Positions 8,628 through 15,827 of a DNA stretch of 32,281 nucleotides are shown piece after piece; within the stretch, counting starts at the first letter, position 1; every line of letters begins with the position of its first letter. Location of the stretch: NCBI GenBank assembly GCA_002483765.1, contig DLIO01000144.1, forward strand, positions 717 through 32,997. Direction: 5' to 3'. This stretch comes from Lentisphaeria bacterium UBA7640 (GTDB lineage Bacteria; Verrucomicrobiota; Lentisphaeria; Victivallales; Victivallaceae). The notes beneath the pieces were generated by a model. The model worked only from the letters and a program-made list of their open reading frames with translations, did not search any database and was not told the DNA's origin. The position numbers and the translations under genes are program-made.

Positions 8628-10049
8628 TCATCCTATTTTTGTTGTTTTTACCGTCTCAAAAGTTTTATTAGTAATAACCATTTGATAATGTTTGATTTTT
8701 GCTCGTAAGCGGACAAGGACATCTTCGCCTCTTTTACCATTAAGGTAATGATACATTTCCCAAGAAAACAGCAACCGGTATATTTCAGACAGTTCAGGGA
8801 ATATGGTATTGGTATTTATGATTTTTGCATGTTGTAATTTGTCTGTCATATTTCCGTATCCGTATTTTTGTAGAATACTGCGATTTAATGACAAACCTAT
8901 TTGAGATTGGAGTATTTTTTCCTGTACAAAATCACTTAATAAATAACGCACGAAATCAATTGCTTCAACCGGATACAATGTATCTGGTGCGATTAGTGCA
9001 CATATGGGAATTGGGTCTGAATACTGGTTAAAAGGATAAGGGATTTTTTGAATCTGTGCATCCAATTTAATACCGCCAAACACGGCAGAGTTGATTTCTA
9101 GAAAGCGGACACCACTATTGAAGCTGTCCTTAATAATTGTCTCTATGTCGGACATATCACCATGGAACCACAAAATATCCTCAGCCTTATAGAAATCGCG
9201 TAATATTTTTAAGGTTGTCATGAGGCGGGTAGCCTCAGTTGATTCCGGTTTGTTTGCGATCCAGTCAAAAACGTTTATTCCGCAATTTGACATTAGTCGA
9301 CCGAAGCTCCAGATGCGGTATTTGACGGGTTCCTTTGACGTTCCCTTAATTTTTCGGACAAAATCAAATACATCGGCTGCATCCTCAGGAATATTTTCAG
9401 CCTTGTTACACAATACGACAGAGTGTTGGAACATTATCGGAAGTAGTTCGGGAAACTGAAACGACGTCAAGACTTGCGGTTCAAAAATTGACATTGAATA
9501 ATCAGGTGGTTCCCAAAGGAGCATCTCTTTTTTCTTGTTTGATGGTGACGATGGAGTGAGAAAGCGGCCCAAATAATTTAACCCGCCAATGGTTAAGTCT
9601 GGGTTTTGTCGGGATGCGTCTTGTCCAAAATGAAGGATTGGATTAATGTCGGGATGTTCAGAGCGAAAAATTTGGACTAAATCTTCCCAGAATTTTATCT
9701 GAAATGGCGTATGGTCTTCAAACTGAATCCGTATGGTTTTTGGCTTACCGATCTGAAAAATTTTGCTCCCAGTCGTGTGCTTTAAATTGATAGGTACCTT
9801 ATCAGATACCTCGCTAATCGTATTGCGATGTTTTGCCAATGAAAACATACCACCGGCGCCGCGTTTTATTTCAATCAGACCTTCATTGCGCAATTGATGC
9901 ACTGCCTTGATGATGACATTGTTACTTACGCTAAATTTATGAGCTAACACCTTGGTTGTGGGAAGCCGTTCTCCAAGCGGATATTGTCCTCCCCAAAGCT
10001 CATCGCGTAACTTATTGGCAATCTGATTATGTTTATTTAATATTTCCAT
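8628..10049 (-). CDS. GntR-type helix-turn-helix regulator fused to an ABC solute-binding-like domain
   Basis: The 473-residue product begins with a winged helix-turn-helix of GntR type (about 1-75: GGQYPLGERLPTTKVLAHKF, then VSNNVIIKAVHQLRNEGLIE). After a linker, residues about 105-445 resemble a family 1 extracellular solute-binding protein. FWEDLVQIFRSEHPDI is near its start, and PVEAIDFVRYLLSDFVQEKI followed by a GLSLNRSI loop is near its end. This is the order seen in sugar-binding proteins. There is no signal peptide, so the binding domain would work in the cytosol as an effector sensor. It is the first gene of an operon with dppA and the CapA-like gene and probably controls it. A frame-opening ATG at 10058 overlaps the -10 box, so the ATG at 10049 is chosen. 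Confidence 0.75.
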   Translation of the reverse strand: MEILNKHNQIANKLRDELWGGQYPLGERLPTTKVLAHKFSVSNNVIIKAVHQLRNEGLIEIKRGAGGMFSLAKHRNTISEVSDKVPINLKHTTGSKIFQIGKPKTIRIQFEDHTPFQIKFWEDLVQIFRSEHPDINPILHFGQDASRQNPDLTIGGLNYLGRFLTPSSPSNKKKEMLLWEPPDYSMSIFEPQVLTSFQFPELLPIMFQHSVVLCNKAENIPEDAADVFDFVRKIKGTSKEPVKYRIWSFGRLMSNCGINVFDWIANKPESTEATRLMTTLKILRDFYKAEDILWFHGDMSDIETIIKDSFNSGVRFLEINSAVFGGIKLDAQIQKIPYPFNQYSDPIPICALIAPDTLYPVEAIDFVRYLLSDFVQEKILQSQIGLSLNRSILQKYGYGNMTDKLQHAKIINTNTIFPELSEIYRLLFSWEMYHYLNGKRGEDVLVRLRAKIKHYQMVITNKTFETVKTTKIG

Positions 10050-10056
10050 ACTACTC

Positions 10057-10084
10057 ATTATAATCTAAAAATTGTATTTGTCAA
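10057..10084 (-). promoter_or_regulatory. Consensus promoter of the regulator-dppA-capA-like operon, implying a leaderless mRNA
   Basis: On the minus strand, TTGACA (10084-10079) and TATAAT (10062-10057) are both perfect sigma-70-type hexamers, separated by 16 bases. The -10 box overlaps the first possible ATG (10058). A transcript would start near 10050-10048, at or next to the ATG at 10049, leaving no room for a ribosome-binding site. Confidence 0.75.
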
Positions 10085-10483
10085 CCATAAAATAAAATAT
10101 TTAAATAAAATTCTAATAAAAACCATTAAATAATACGAACTTGAGTAGAACATGACCAGTTTTTCTCCTATATCAAGTAATGGTTGAATTGCTCAACCGC
10201 CAAGCTGTCTATAAAATTTCATTGATAATCCTCCAAAGATACTACAGAACATCAGAAGCACCTGTAATCTTGTTTATGATGTGGGATTCCATTTAATACC
10301 GCCGAGATTTTAAACTCACTTCAAAGAGTTAAGCACAAAAAACAGATTACGGTTTATCCCCAGATTGCAAAGCCAACTCCATGTCGACTCATAACTTTAT
10401 TTTCAATCGAAAATAGTTTATGCCCAATTTGAGCTTGATTAAAATTATTCCCGGTTTTTTGTTGGAAAAATGTGTCAAATTAC
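10085..10483. other. Divergent gap between the regulator operon and mraZ
   Basis: No gene is seen. Two perfect inverted repeats stand out: GGTTGA-ATTGC-TCAACC (10182-10198) and TATTTTC-AATC-GAAAATA (10398-10415). Either could be an operator for the neighbouring GntR-type regulator or a weak terminator. A nine-codon frame with a good GGAGG site (10222-10193, minus strand) is present but goes nowhere; it may be a gene remnant. Confidence 0.45.
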
Positions 10484-10512
10484 TTGCAAATAAGGATCAA
10501 ATAGGATATTAT
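10484..10512 (+). promoter_or_regulatory. Promoter of the mraZ-rsmH-ftsL-ftsI operon
   Basis: TTGCAA (10484-10489) and TATTAT (10507-10512) are separated by 17 bases, a good sigma-70-type promoter. The expected transcription start near 10519 falls inside the MraZ repeat array, about 55 bases before the mraZ start codon. Confidence 0.7.
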
Positions 10513-10552
10513 AGGGTTGTGAAGGGGTGAATAGGGTTGATTAGGTTGATAA
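10513..10552 (+). promoter_or_regulatory. MraZ operator: four 10-bp direct repeats
   Basis: Four units start at 10513, 10523, 10533 and 10543, exactly ten bases apart: AGGGTTGTGA, AGGGGTGAAT, AGGGTTGATT and AGGTTGATAA. MraZ is known to bind G-rich direct repeats with 10-bp phasing in its own promoter (TGGG-type in Escherichia coli). The array directly follows the -10 box, so bound MraZ would block transcription. Confidence 0.85.
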
Positions 10553-10573
10553 ATATCGCTAAGGGTGATAAAA

Positions 10574-11047
10574 GTGGATGAGGCTTTCTTTTTTGGAACT
10601 TATGAACATGCGCTGGATGGTCAGGGCAGGGTTGCAATTCCAAGCGAATGGCGCCGTAGTGAAGGTGAAACGCGACTGATTTTGTTTCAGGGCGAAGATA
10701 CCGATCTGCTATTATTTCCATTTGAATCATTCCGCGATTTTTTGATTAAAGCTCAAAAGATTTCATTCGCCGACCCGGACGCGCAACGCGCGTTACAACG
10801 CTTTGGTGCTCGGGCACGGGATTGTCGCTGTGACAAACAAGGTCGTATTCGCCTCGAAAAAACCCATTTGGATGCGGTAGGAATTACTGGACAGGTAATG
10901 ATGGTTGGTGGCGTAACTCATATTAAATTGTGCGCGCCCAAAAATTGGGATCCAAGTGAGGAATCTACTGATAGTACGGCAGAAATCAAGAAGATAAATG
11001 AGAGTGATACTGAGTTTTTGAAACAACTAATGAATCACCTTAAATAG
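10574..11047 (+). CDS. mraZ: Transcriptional regulator MraZ
   Basis: A 157-residue protein made of two SpoVT/AbrB-like MraZ repeats. The first carries FFFGTYEHALDGQGRVAIPSEWR and the second RDCRCDKQGRIRLE, giving the two D-x-x-x-R signatures that contact DNA. MraZ forms a ring and binds phased repeats upstream of the division/wall cluster; it usually represses it. The longest frame begins at GTG 10565. The GTG at 10574 is preferred because AAGGGTG (10561-10567) sits seven bases before it and the first would have no site. It is followed after 13 bases by rsmH, as in most bacteria. The C-terminus is slightly longer and more acidic than in short homologues. Confidence 0.95.
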   Translation: MDEAFFFGTYEHALDGQGRVAIPSEWRRSEGETRLILFQGEDTDLLLFPFESFRDFLIKAQKISFADPDAQRALQRFGARARDCRCDKQGRIRLEKTHLDAVGITGQVMMVGGVTHIKLCAPKNWDPSEESTDSTAEIKKINESDTEFLKQLMNHLK

Positions 11048-11060
11048 TTAGGGAGTTGAT

Positions 11061-12011
11061 ATGAAGAACGGCTGTAAGGAATTCGGACATTATCCGGTGC
11101 TTCATCGGGAAATTGTTGAATTTTTAAGTCGGGATCAAGGGCGTTTACGGATGGTTGACGGCACTCTTGGTTGCGGCGGACATAGTTCTTTGATTTTAAA
11201 AGAAAATCAGCAAGCAGAATTGTTGGGCATTGATCGTGACGGCGACGCTTTAGAGCGAGCGGCTAAAGCTCTAGATTTTGCCAGCGACAGGATTCACCTG
11301 TTTCGAGGCAATTTTAGCGAATTGACTGAATATATGACGGAACTTGAGTGGAGTTCAGTTGATGCAATTTTATTGGATCTGGGGATATCATCGCCACAGA
11401 TTGATGATGCGGAGCGAGGGTTCTCATTGCGATTAAACGGCCCACTTGATATGCGCATGGACCAGCGCAATCCAGTTTCTGCTTCACGGATTTTAAATTA
11501 TGAATCGGAAGAGGAGCTAGGGCGAATTTTTCGTGATTACGGAGAAGTGAGACAATGGCGAAAGCTGGCGTGGAGGACGGTTCAGCAGCGTGAGTTGAAA
11601 GCGTTTGATACGACTGCTGGATTCGCTGAATTTTGTGAAAGCGTACTTGGTAGAGCGCGTCCAGGCAAGCTACCGACTCCGACGCTCTGTTTTCAGGCGT
11701 TAAGGATTGCGGTAAATGACGAATTGGGCGAGCTGGAACGCGGTTTGGAAGCGGCGCTTGAAGCGCTTGCATCGGGAGGACGTTTGGCAGTGATCAGTTT
11801 TCATTCACTTGAGGACCGTATAGTGAAGAATTTTTTTCGGAATTTGGAACAAGATTGTGTGTGTCCACCCAAGTGTCCAGTGTGTATTTGTGGCGGCAAT
11901 CGCGCAAGATTAAAGATATTGACTAAAAAACCAGTAACGGCTTCGCGTAGCGAACTGACGGAGAACTCTCGTTCAGGAAGCGCAAAGCTTAGAGTTGCAG
12001 AAAAAATATAA
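11061..12011 (+). CDS. rsmH: 16S rRNA (cytosine-1402-N4)-methyltransferase
   Basis: A 316-residue enzyme that uses S-adenosylmethionine to methylate N4 of C1402 in the ribosomal P-site. Visible family signatures are HYPVLHREIVEFL at the N-terminus, the SAM-binding MVDGTLGCGGHS at 31-42, DAILLDLGISSPQIDDAERGFS, GPLDMRMD, FRDYGEVRQWRKLA and VISFHSLEDRIVKNFF. Near the C-terminus a four-cysteine cluster (CVCPPKCPVC) is found, as in many homologues. Its length matches the family. GGGAG upstream gives a good ribosome-binding site. It lies between mraZ and ftsL, the conserved order. Confidence 0.97.
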   Translation: MKNGCKEFGHYPVLHREIVEFLSRDQGRLRMVDGTLGCGGHSSLILKENQQAELLGIDRDGDALERAAKALDFASDRIHLFRGNFSELTEYMTELEWSSVDAILLDLGISSPQIDDAERGFSLRLNGPLDMRMDQRNPVSASRILNYESEEELGRIFRDYGEVRQWRKLAWRTVQQRELKAFDTTAGFAEFCESVLGRARPGKLPTPTLCFQALRIAVNDELGELERGLEAALEALASGGRLAVISFHSLEDRIVKNFFRNLEQDCVCPPKCPVCICGGNRARLKILTKKPVTASRSELTENSRSGSAKLRVAEKI

Positions 12012-12029
12012 GTTAAGGAGGAAGGATAG

Positions 12030-12488
12030 ATGAACATGATGAAAGGTAAAAAAAGTACGGCGGCGGCAAGAAAACGCAATCCTGCTGCTAAAAATTCTAT
12101 TATGGGTAAATCTGATATTTTGATTGTCTTGGCGATCTTAGGAGGGATTATCTTTGTGGCGATTAATTCTCGCTTACACTTTTATTCGAAAACATCCGCG
12201 TTGTCGCGCGAGTCGCAAAAAATCCAGCGTGAAATTAGCGTACTGGAACGCGAAATTGTATATTTTTCCACGCAACGTGAATCATTAACTTCGTGGCCGC
12301 ATATCAGAAAAAAAATCATGCAATTTAAACTGCCGCTGCGATTACCTAGTCCTGCTCAAACTTATAAGATGACCCTTAATTATAAAAATAATGGCTTGGA
12401 TCGTACCGAAATGTTTGCACATCAAACCGCGGATAATACTCAAAACGGAAGCCCGTTTAGGAGCGAACTGAGGCATGTTAACCAATAA
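12030..12488 (+). CDS. ftsL: FtsL-like cell-division membrane protein
   Basis: A 152-residue bitopic protein: a basic cytoplasmic tail (1-28), one membrane segment at about 29-46 (DILIVLAILGGIIFVAI), then a heptad-rich region (about 50-85) that should form the coiled coil used by FtsL to pair with FtsB/DivIC. The C-terminal 50 residues are polar and not obviously structured. FtsL sequences diverge strongly, so the name rests on size, topology and position between rsmH and ftsI. AAGGAGGAAGG precedes the start. The gene overlaps ftsI by 14 bases, which indicates translational coupling. Confidence 0.75.
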   Translation: MNMMKGKKSTAAARKRNPAAKNSIMGKSDILIVLAILGGIIFVAINSRLHFYSKTSALSRESQKIQREISVLEREIVYFSTQRESLTSWPHIRKKIMQFKLPLRLPSPAQTYKMTLNYKNNGLDRTEMFAHQTADNTQNGSPFRSELRHVNQ

Positions 12489-14433
12489 TGACGCTGTCAA
12501 AACCCGTATTTACCTCGTTGTAATATTTTTAACCGGGGTATTTATTTACGTCGCCTTAAAGTTGTACAATGTTCAGATAACTAGACATGAAGAACTTTAT
12601 AAGGAAGCACAAGCGCAATATACCGCTAAACGCACCAAAACTGGGAAGCGTGGTGAAATTCGCGATATTGATGGCAATTTACTGATTGGCAATATTCCGG
12701 TAACTAGGATTATTGCTGACCCTTGCAATGTCGAAAGCAAAATCGATGCACAGCGTTTGGCAACACTGTTAAGCTGGGATTTTGGGCTTAATTATGGTGA
12801 ATGCTACAAAGATTTACTGAATAAAACCAGAATGAAAAAAATCTCGGACGGGCGCGAAGTAGAGGTTAAACGCCGTTACACCCTGCTAGTCCGCGAAGTC
12901 GAGTTTCAAGAAGCAGAGAAGTTTCGTAAAAAACTGGAACTCAACAATATTCCTGGAGTCACTTTCGAGCACTCTTACAAGCGTTATTATCCTAAAAAAC
13001 AGTTGTTGGCCAATGTTTTGGGATTTATCGGTTGGCGCGGCATTGAGCCTTTTAGTGCGGGAACTACCCAGCCAGAGACCGTAAGAGAGGTTTACGAAGT
13101 GGATCGTTCTGGGCTGAAACTACATTATGGAAGTGGACACCAAGAGACGGCGCGGGATGGCGAGCATATTTACTTGACCGTTAGCGAGCCGATTCAGTCA
13201 ATTGTCGAAGAAGAACTTGACAAAGTCATGGAGAAATGGAAACCTAAAAGCGCTTACGTTGTAATGGCTGATCCCCGAACTGGCAATATTATGGCGATTG
13301 CTCAACGTCCGACTTTTAATCCTAACCAACGAGTCGAAATGGACGACGATTCCTGGCGATTAAAAGCGATTGAAGATTCCTTCGAACCTGGATCAGTAAT
13401 GAAACCAATGGTGGTTGCTGGCGCTTTAGATTCAGGAGTGGTCACGCCACAAACTACGTTCGATTGTGAAAACGGGCTTTGGATCTATAGAAATCGTTCA
13501 ATGAGAGATACGCATCCAGCGCAAATGGTTTCCGTCGCTGATATTATTAAACATTCCAGCAATATCGGTACCGCAAAAATTGGCCTCGCGCTCGGAGAAA
13601 AAAGGCTTGATCATATTCTACGTAGTTTTGGGATTGGACAACGTACTGGAATTCCGATAAAACCGGAAACTCGTGGACAATATAGTTCATTGAAACGATG
13701 GGACGGTTTATCGATAACGCGTTTTCCCATCGGTTACGGAGTCGCAGTGTCACCCGTGCAGATGTTGCGCGCGTATTGTGCGTTGGCGGATGGCGGTAAC
13801 TTACGCAGATTACGGCTAATCGATCGGGTTGAAGATTCCGCGACCGGCAATGTTGCCAAAGCATTGTTTGAACCGCCAATACAAATTTATCGTAACCCTG
13901 CAGTCGCTAATCAGATCGTTAGCTTGATGGTCAGAGTAACTGAGGAGGGGGGAACCGCGACCCGTGCCGCCATCGAAGGTTATGATGTCGCCGGCAAAAC
14001 TGGAACCAGTCGCAAATGGTTAGCAGCGGAAAAAAAATACGCTTATAATAAATCATTTGCCACGTTTGCAGGATTTGTTCCAGCGCATGACCCAGCGTTC
14101 GCCCTCGTAATCGTCGTGGATGAACCCGTCGGCAGTATTTATGGCGGTACAGTGGCAGCTCCGGCATTCCGCGAAATAGCTACGCGCACATTGAAGTTTC
14201 TCGATGTTAAACCTAAAATGGCAACCGTATCTGAAGTGTCGGCAACGGCCCAAGTTTCGGCTCCGATTACGAACACGCCACCAGCGCGACGAAGTCCTGC
14301 CGTAACGCGAAAAAGAGAGCAGGCGCCAGCAACAACCAAGCCAGCAAATTCAGGAAGCGGCGGTAAAAAATTTATTCCGTTAGATGAGAGCTATTACCAG
14401 CGTAATTATCGTCAAAATCCAGGATCAAGATAG
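12475..14433 (+). CDS. ftsI: Division-specific peptidoglycan transpeptidase (class B PBP)
   Basis: A 652-residue class B penicillin-binding protein that cross-links septal peptidoglycan. A short cytoplasmic end and membrane helix (about 11-28) are followed by the dimerisation/pedestal domain beginning at KRGEIRDIDGNLL (58-70). The transpeptidase domain (about 255-580) shows all three active-site motifs: SVMK at 307-310 (acylated Ser307), SSN at 361-363 and KTGT at 508-511. The last 65 residues are rich in Ala, Pro, Thr and Ser, like a flexible tail, and no PASTA domain is seen. It starts inside ftsL and ends two bases before the Mur-ligase gene. FtsI rather than PBP2/Spo-type is assigned by the cluster context. 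Confidence 0.93.
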   Translation: MLTNNDAVKTRIYLVVIFLTGVFIYVALKLYNVQITRHEELYKEAQAQYTAKRTKTGKRGEIRDIDGNLLIGNIPVTRIIADPCNVESKIDAQRLATLLSWDFGLNYGECYKDLLNKTRMKKISDGREVEVKRRYTLLVREVEFQEAEKFRKKLELNNIPGVTFEHSYKRYYPKKQLLANVLGFIGWRGIEPFSAGTTQPETVREVYEVDRSGLKLHYGSGHQETARDGEHIYLTVSEPIQSIVEEELDKVMEKWKPKSAYVVMADPRTGNIMAIAQRPTFNPNQRVEMDDDSWRLKAIEDSFEPGSVMKPMVVAGALDSGVVTPQTTFDCENGLWIYRNRSMRDTHPAQMVSVADIIKHSSNIGTAKIGLALGEKRLDHILRSFGIGQRTGIPIKPETRGQYSSLKRWDGLSITRFPIGYGVAVSPVQMLRAYCALADGGNLRRLRLIDRVEDSATGNVAKALFEPPIQIYRNPAVANQIVSLMVRVTEEGGTATRAAIEGYDVAGKTGTSRKWLAAEKKYAYNKSFATFAGFVPAHDPAFALVIVVDEPVGSIYGGTVAAPAFREIATRTLKFLDVKPKMATVSEVSATAQVSAPITNTPPARRSPAVTRKREQAPATTKPANSGSGGKKFIPLDESYYQRNYRQNPGSR

Positions 14434-14435
14434 AT

Positions 14436-15827
14436 ATGAATATTCCAGAGATTTTTCCCGGAGCCAAATTGCATTTTGCGGGGATCGGTGGTATAGGCAT
14501 GAGTGGATTAGCCCAGATGTTCGCAGATCATAAATTCCAAGTCAGCGGTAGTGATCGAGGTTCAGAAAAACCAGAAAATCAGCGTATTATTGGGGCGTTA
14601 AGAAATAATGGAATCCAGATTTTTCCACAAGATGGGTCATTTATTCGTAGTGTAACGCCAGATTTTATCATTTATTCTTCAGCGTTAGAGAATGATAATC
14701 CAGATTTCATCGCGGCACCAGATATCCCACGGATTCACCGCTCAACTGCATTGGCAGCGATGGTGTCAGGAATGAACGATTGTGTCTCCATTGCGGTCAG
14801 TGGCAGTTCTGGGAAAACCACAGTAACCGCGTGGCTGGCTGAAACAATGTTTTTATGCGACATGGCGCCATCGTGTTTGAATGGCGGTTTGTTAAATCGT
14901 TTCAGTTCTGAATCAAATGCGGGAAATTATATTCATGGCGATGGCAATTATATGGTTTTCGAAGCCGATGAGAGTGACAAGAGTCTGACTGCTTATTCAC
15001 CTGATTTTGCGATATTGATGAATATCGGCATTGATCATTATTCCAAAGCTGAGTTAATTAGCGTTTTTGGGCGTTTTATTGCCAAAGTGAAAACCGGTTT
15101 AGTGATCGAAAGAAATGCTTACGAATGTTTGAAAAATTTGATTCCGTCACGCTTGAAGGTTGTAGTTTTTGATGGTGGAGACTGGAATTTAAATAGTTGT
15201 CGCCATGAAAAAGAAAAATTTCTAGTGCGTATCAATGATTTACCAGAATTTGAACTTCCGATGAATGGCCGGCATAACGCAGTAAATGCTATGGCGATTA
15301 TCGCAATGATGGCGATGTTGGGAATTTCGCCACAATATACTATTCTTAGCTTAAATGAATTCAAAGGGGTCTGGCGACGTTTTGATTTTGCTGGACGCAT
15401 GAATTCAGGGGCAAGAGTTTATGATGATTACGCGCATAATGTTGAGAAGATTTCATCATGTATTCGTTCGGCGCAGGAATTAACGCCAGATGGCCGGATT
15501 TATGCGATTTTTCAGCCACATGGTTTTGCACCATTGAGCTTTATGCGCGAAGATTTATTGCCGGTACTGGAGCGAACGCTCAGAACAATTGACCGTTTTA
15601 TTTTCTTACCACCTTTTTATGCAGGTGGCACCTCATCATTCAAGCCCACTTCGCAAGAGGTGGCGGATGAATATAACCGTTTGGGCATCCGCGAATATTC
15701 ATGTTACCAGGAACGTGACGCCGTAAAGGTGTTGCTGGAGCACGAATGCTGTGCCGATGATTTAGTGCTGATCATGGGAGCGCGTGACAACTCATTATCC
15801 AGTTGGGCCAAATCTTTAACCGGTTAG
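14436..15827 (+). CDS. MurC-like Mur ligase with divergent substrate motifs
   Basis: A 463-residue ATP-dependent ligase with the three Mur domains. The N-terminal nucleotide-binding motif GIGGIGMSG (16-24) and VSGSD (36-40) are MurC-like, as are EADESD (176-181), NGRHNAVNA and FKGVWRRF. Several MurC signatures are altered. The P-loop is SGSSGKTT (122-129) instead of AGTHGKTT, DDYAHNVEKI replaces DDYAHHPTEI (330 onward), FQPHGFAP replaces FQPHRYSRT (359-366), and MGARDN replaces MGAGDI. I remember an uncharacterised MurC-like subfamily with FQPHGFGP that resembles it. It may add an amino acid to a UDP-muramyl or related acceptor, but canonical MurC activity is uncertain. The start is two bases after ftsI stop, suggesting coupled translation. 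It overlaps the convergent AraC gene by four bases. Confidence 0.75.
   Translation: MNIPEIFPGAKLHFAGIGGIGMSGLAQMFADHKFQVSGSDRGSEKPENQRIIGALRNNGIQIFPQDGSFIRSVTPDFIIYSSALENDNPDFIAAPDIPRIHRSTALAAMVSGMNDCVSIAVSGSSGKTTVTAWLAETMFLCDMAPSCLNGGLLNRFSSESNAGNYIHGDGNYMVFEADESDKSLTAYSPDFAILMNIGIDHYSKAELISVFGRFIAKVKTGLVIERNAYECLKNLIPSRLKVVVFDGGDWNLNSCRHEKEKFLVRINDLPEFELPMNGRHNAVNAMAIIAMMAMLGISPQYTILSLNEFKGVWRRFDFAGRMNSGARVYDDYAHNVEKISSCIRSAQELTPDGRIYAIFQPHGFAPLSFMREDLLPVLERTLRTIDRFIFLPPFYAGGTSSFKPTSQEVADEYNRLGIREYSCYQERDAVKVLLEHECCADDLVLIMGARDNSLSSWAKSLTG

Noticed and set aside
10193..10222. Nine-codon minus-strand frame (MKFYRQLGG) with a strong GGAGG site
   Set aside because: The translation signal is good, but the frame is too short to support and lies about 110 bases upstream of the regulator promoter, so it is not its leader peptide. 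A gene remnant is possible.
10059..10573. Replication origin at the strand switch between the two halves of the window
   Set aside because: No cluster of DnaA boxes and no dnaA, dnaN or gyrase genes; a divergent promoter region explains the switch.
13931..14339. Overlapping minus-strand frames inside the 3' part of ftsI
   Set aside because: These are antisense shadows over the KTGT region and the low-complexity tail, without ribosome-binding sites.
15119..15400. Minus-strand frame inside the Mur-ligase gene
   Set aside because: It is a shadow of the coding strand; the Mur-ligase motifs are continuous in the plus frame.
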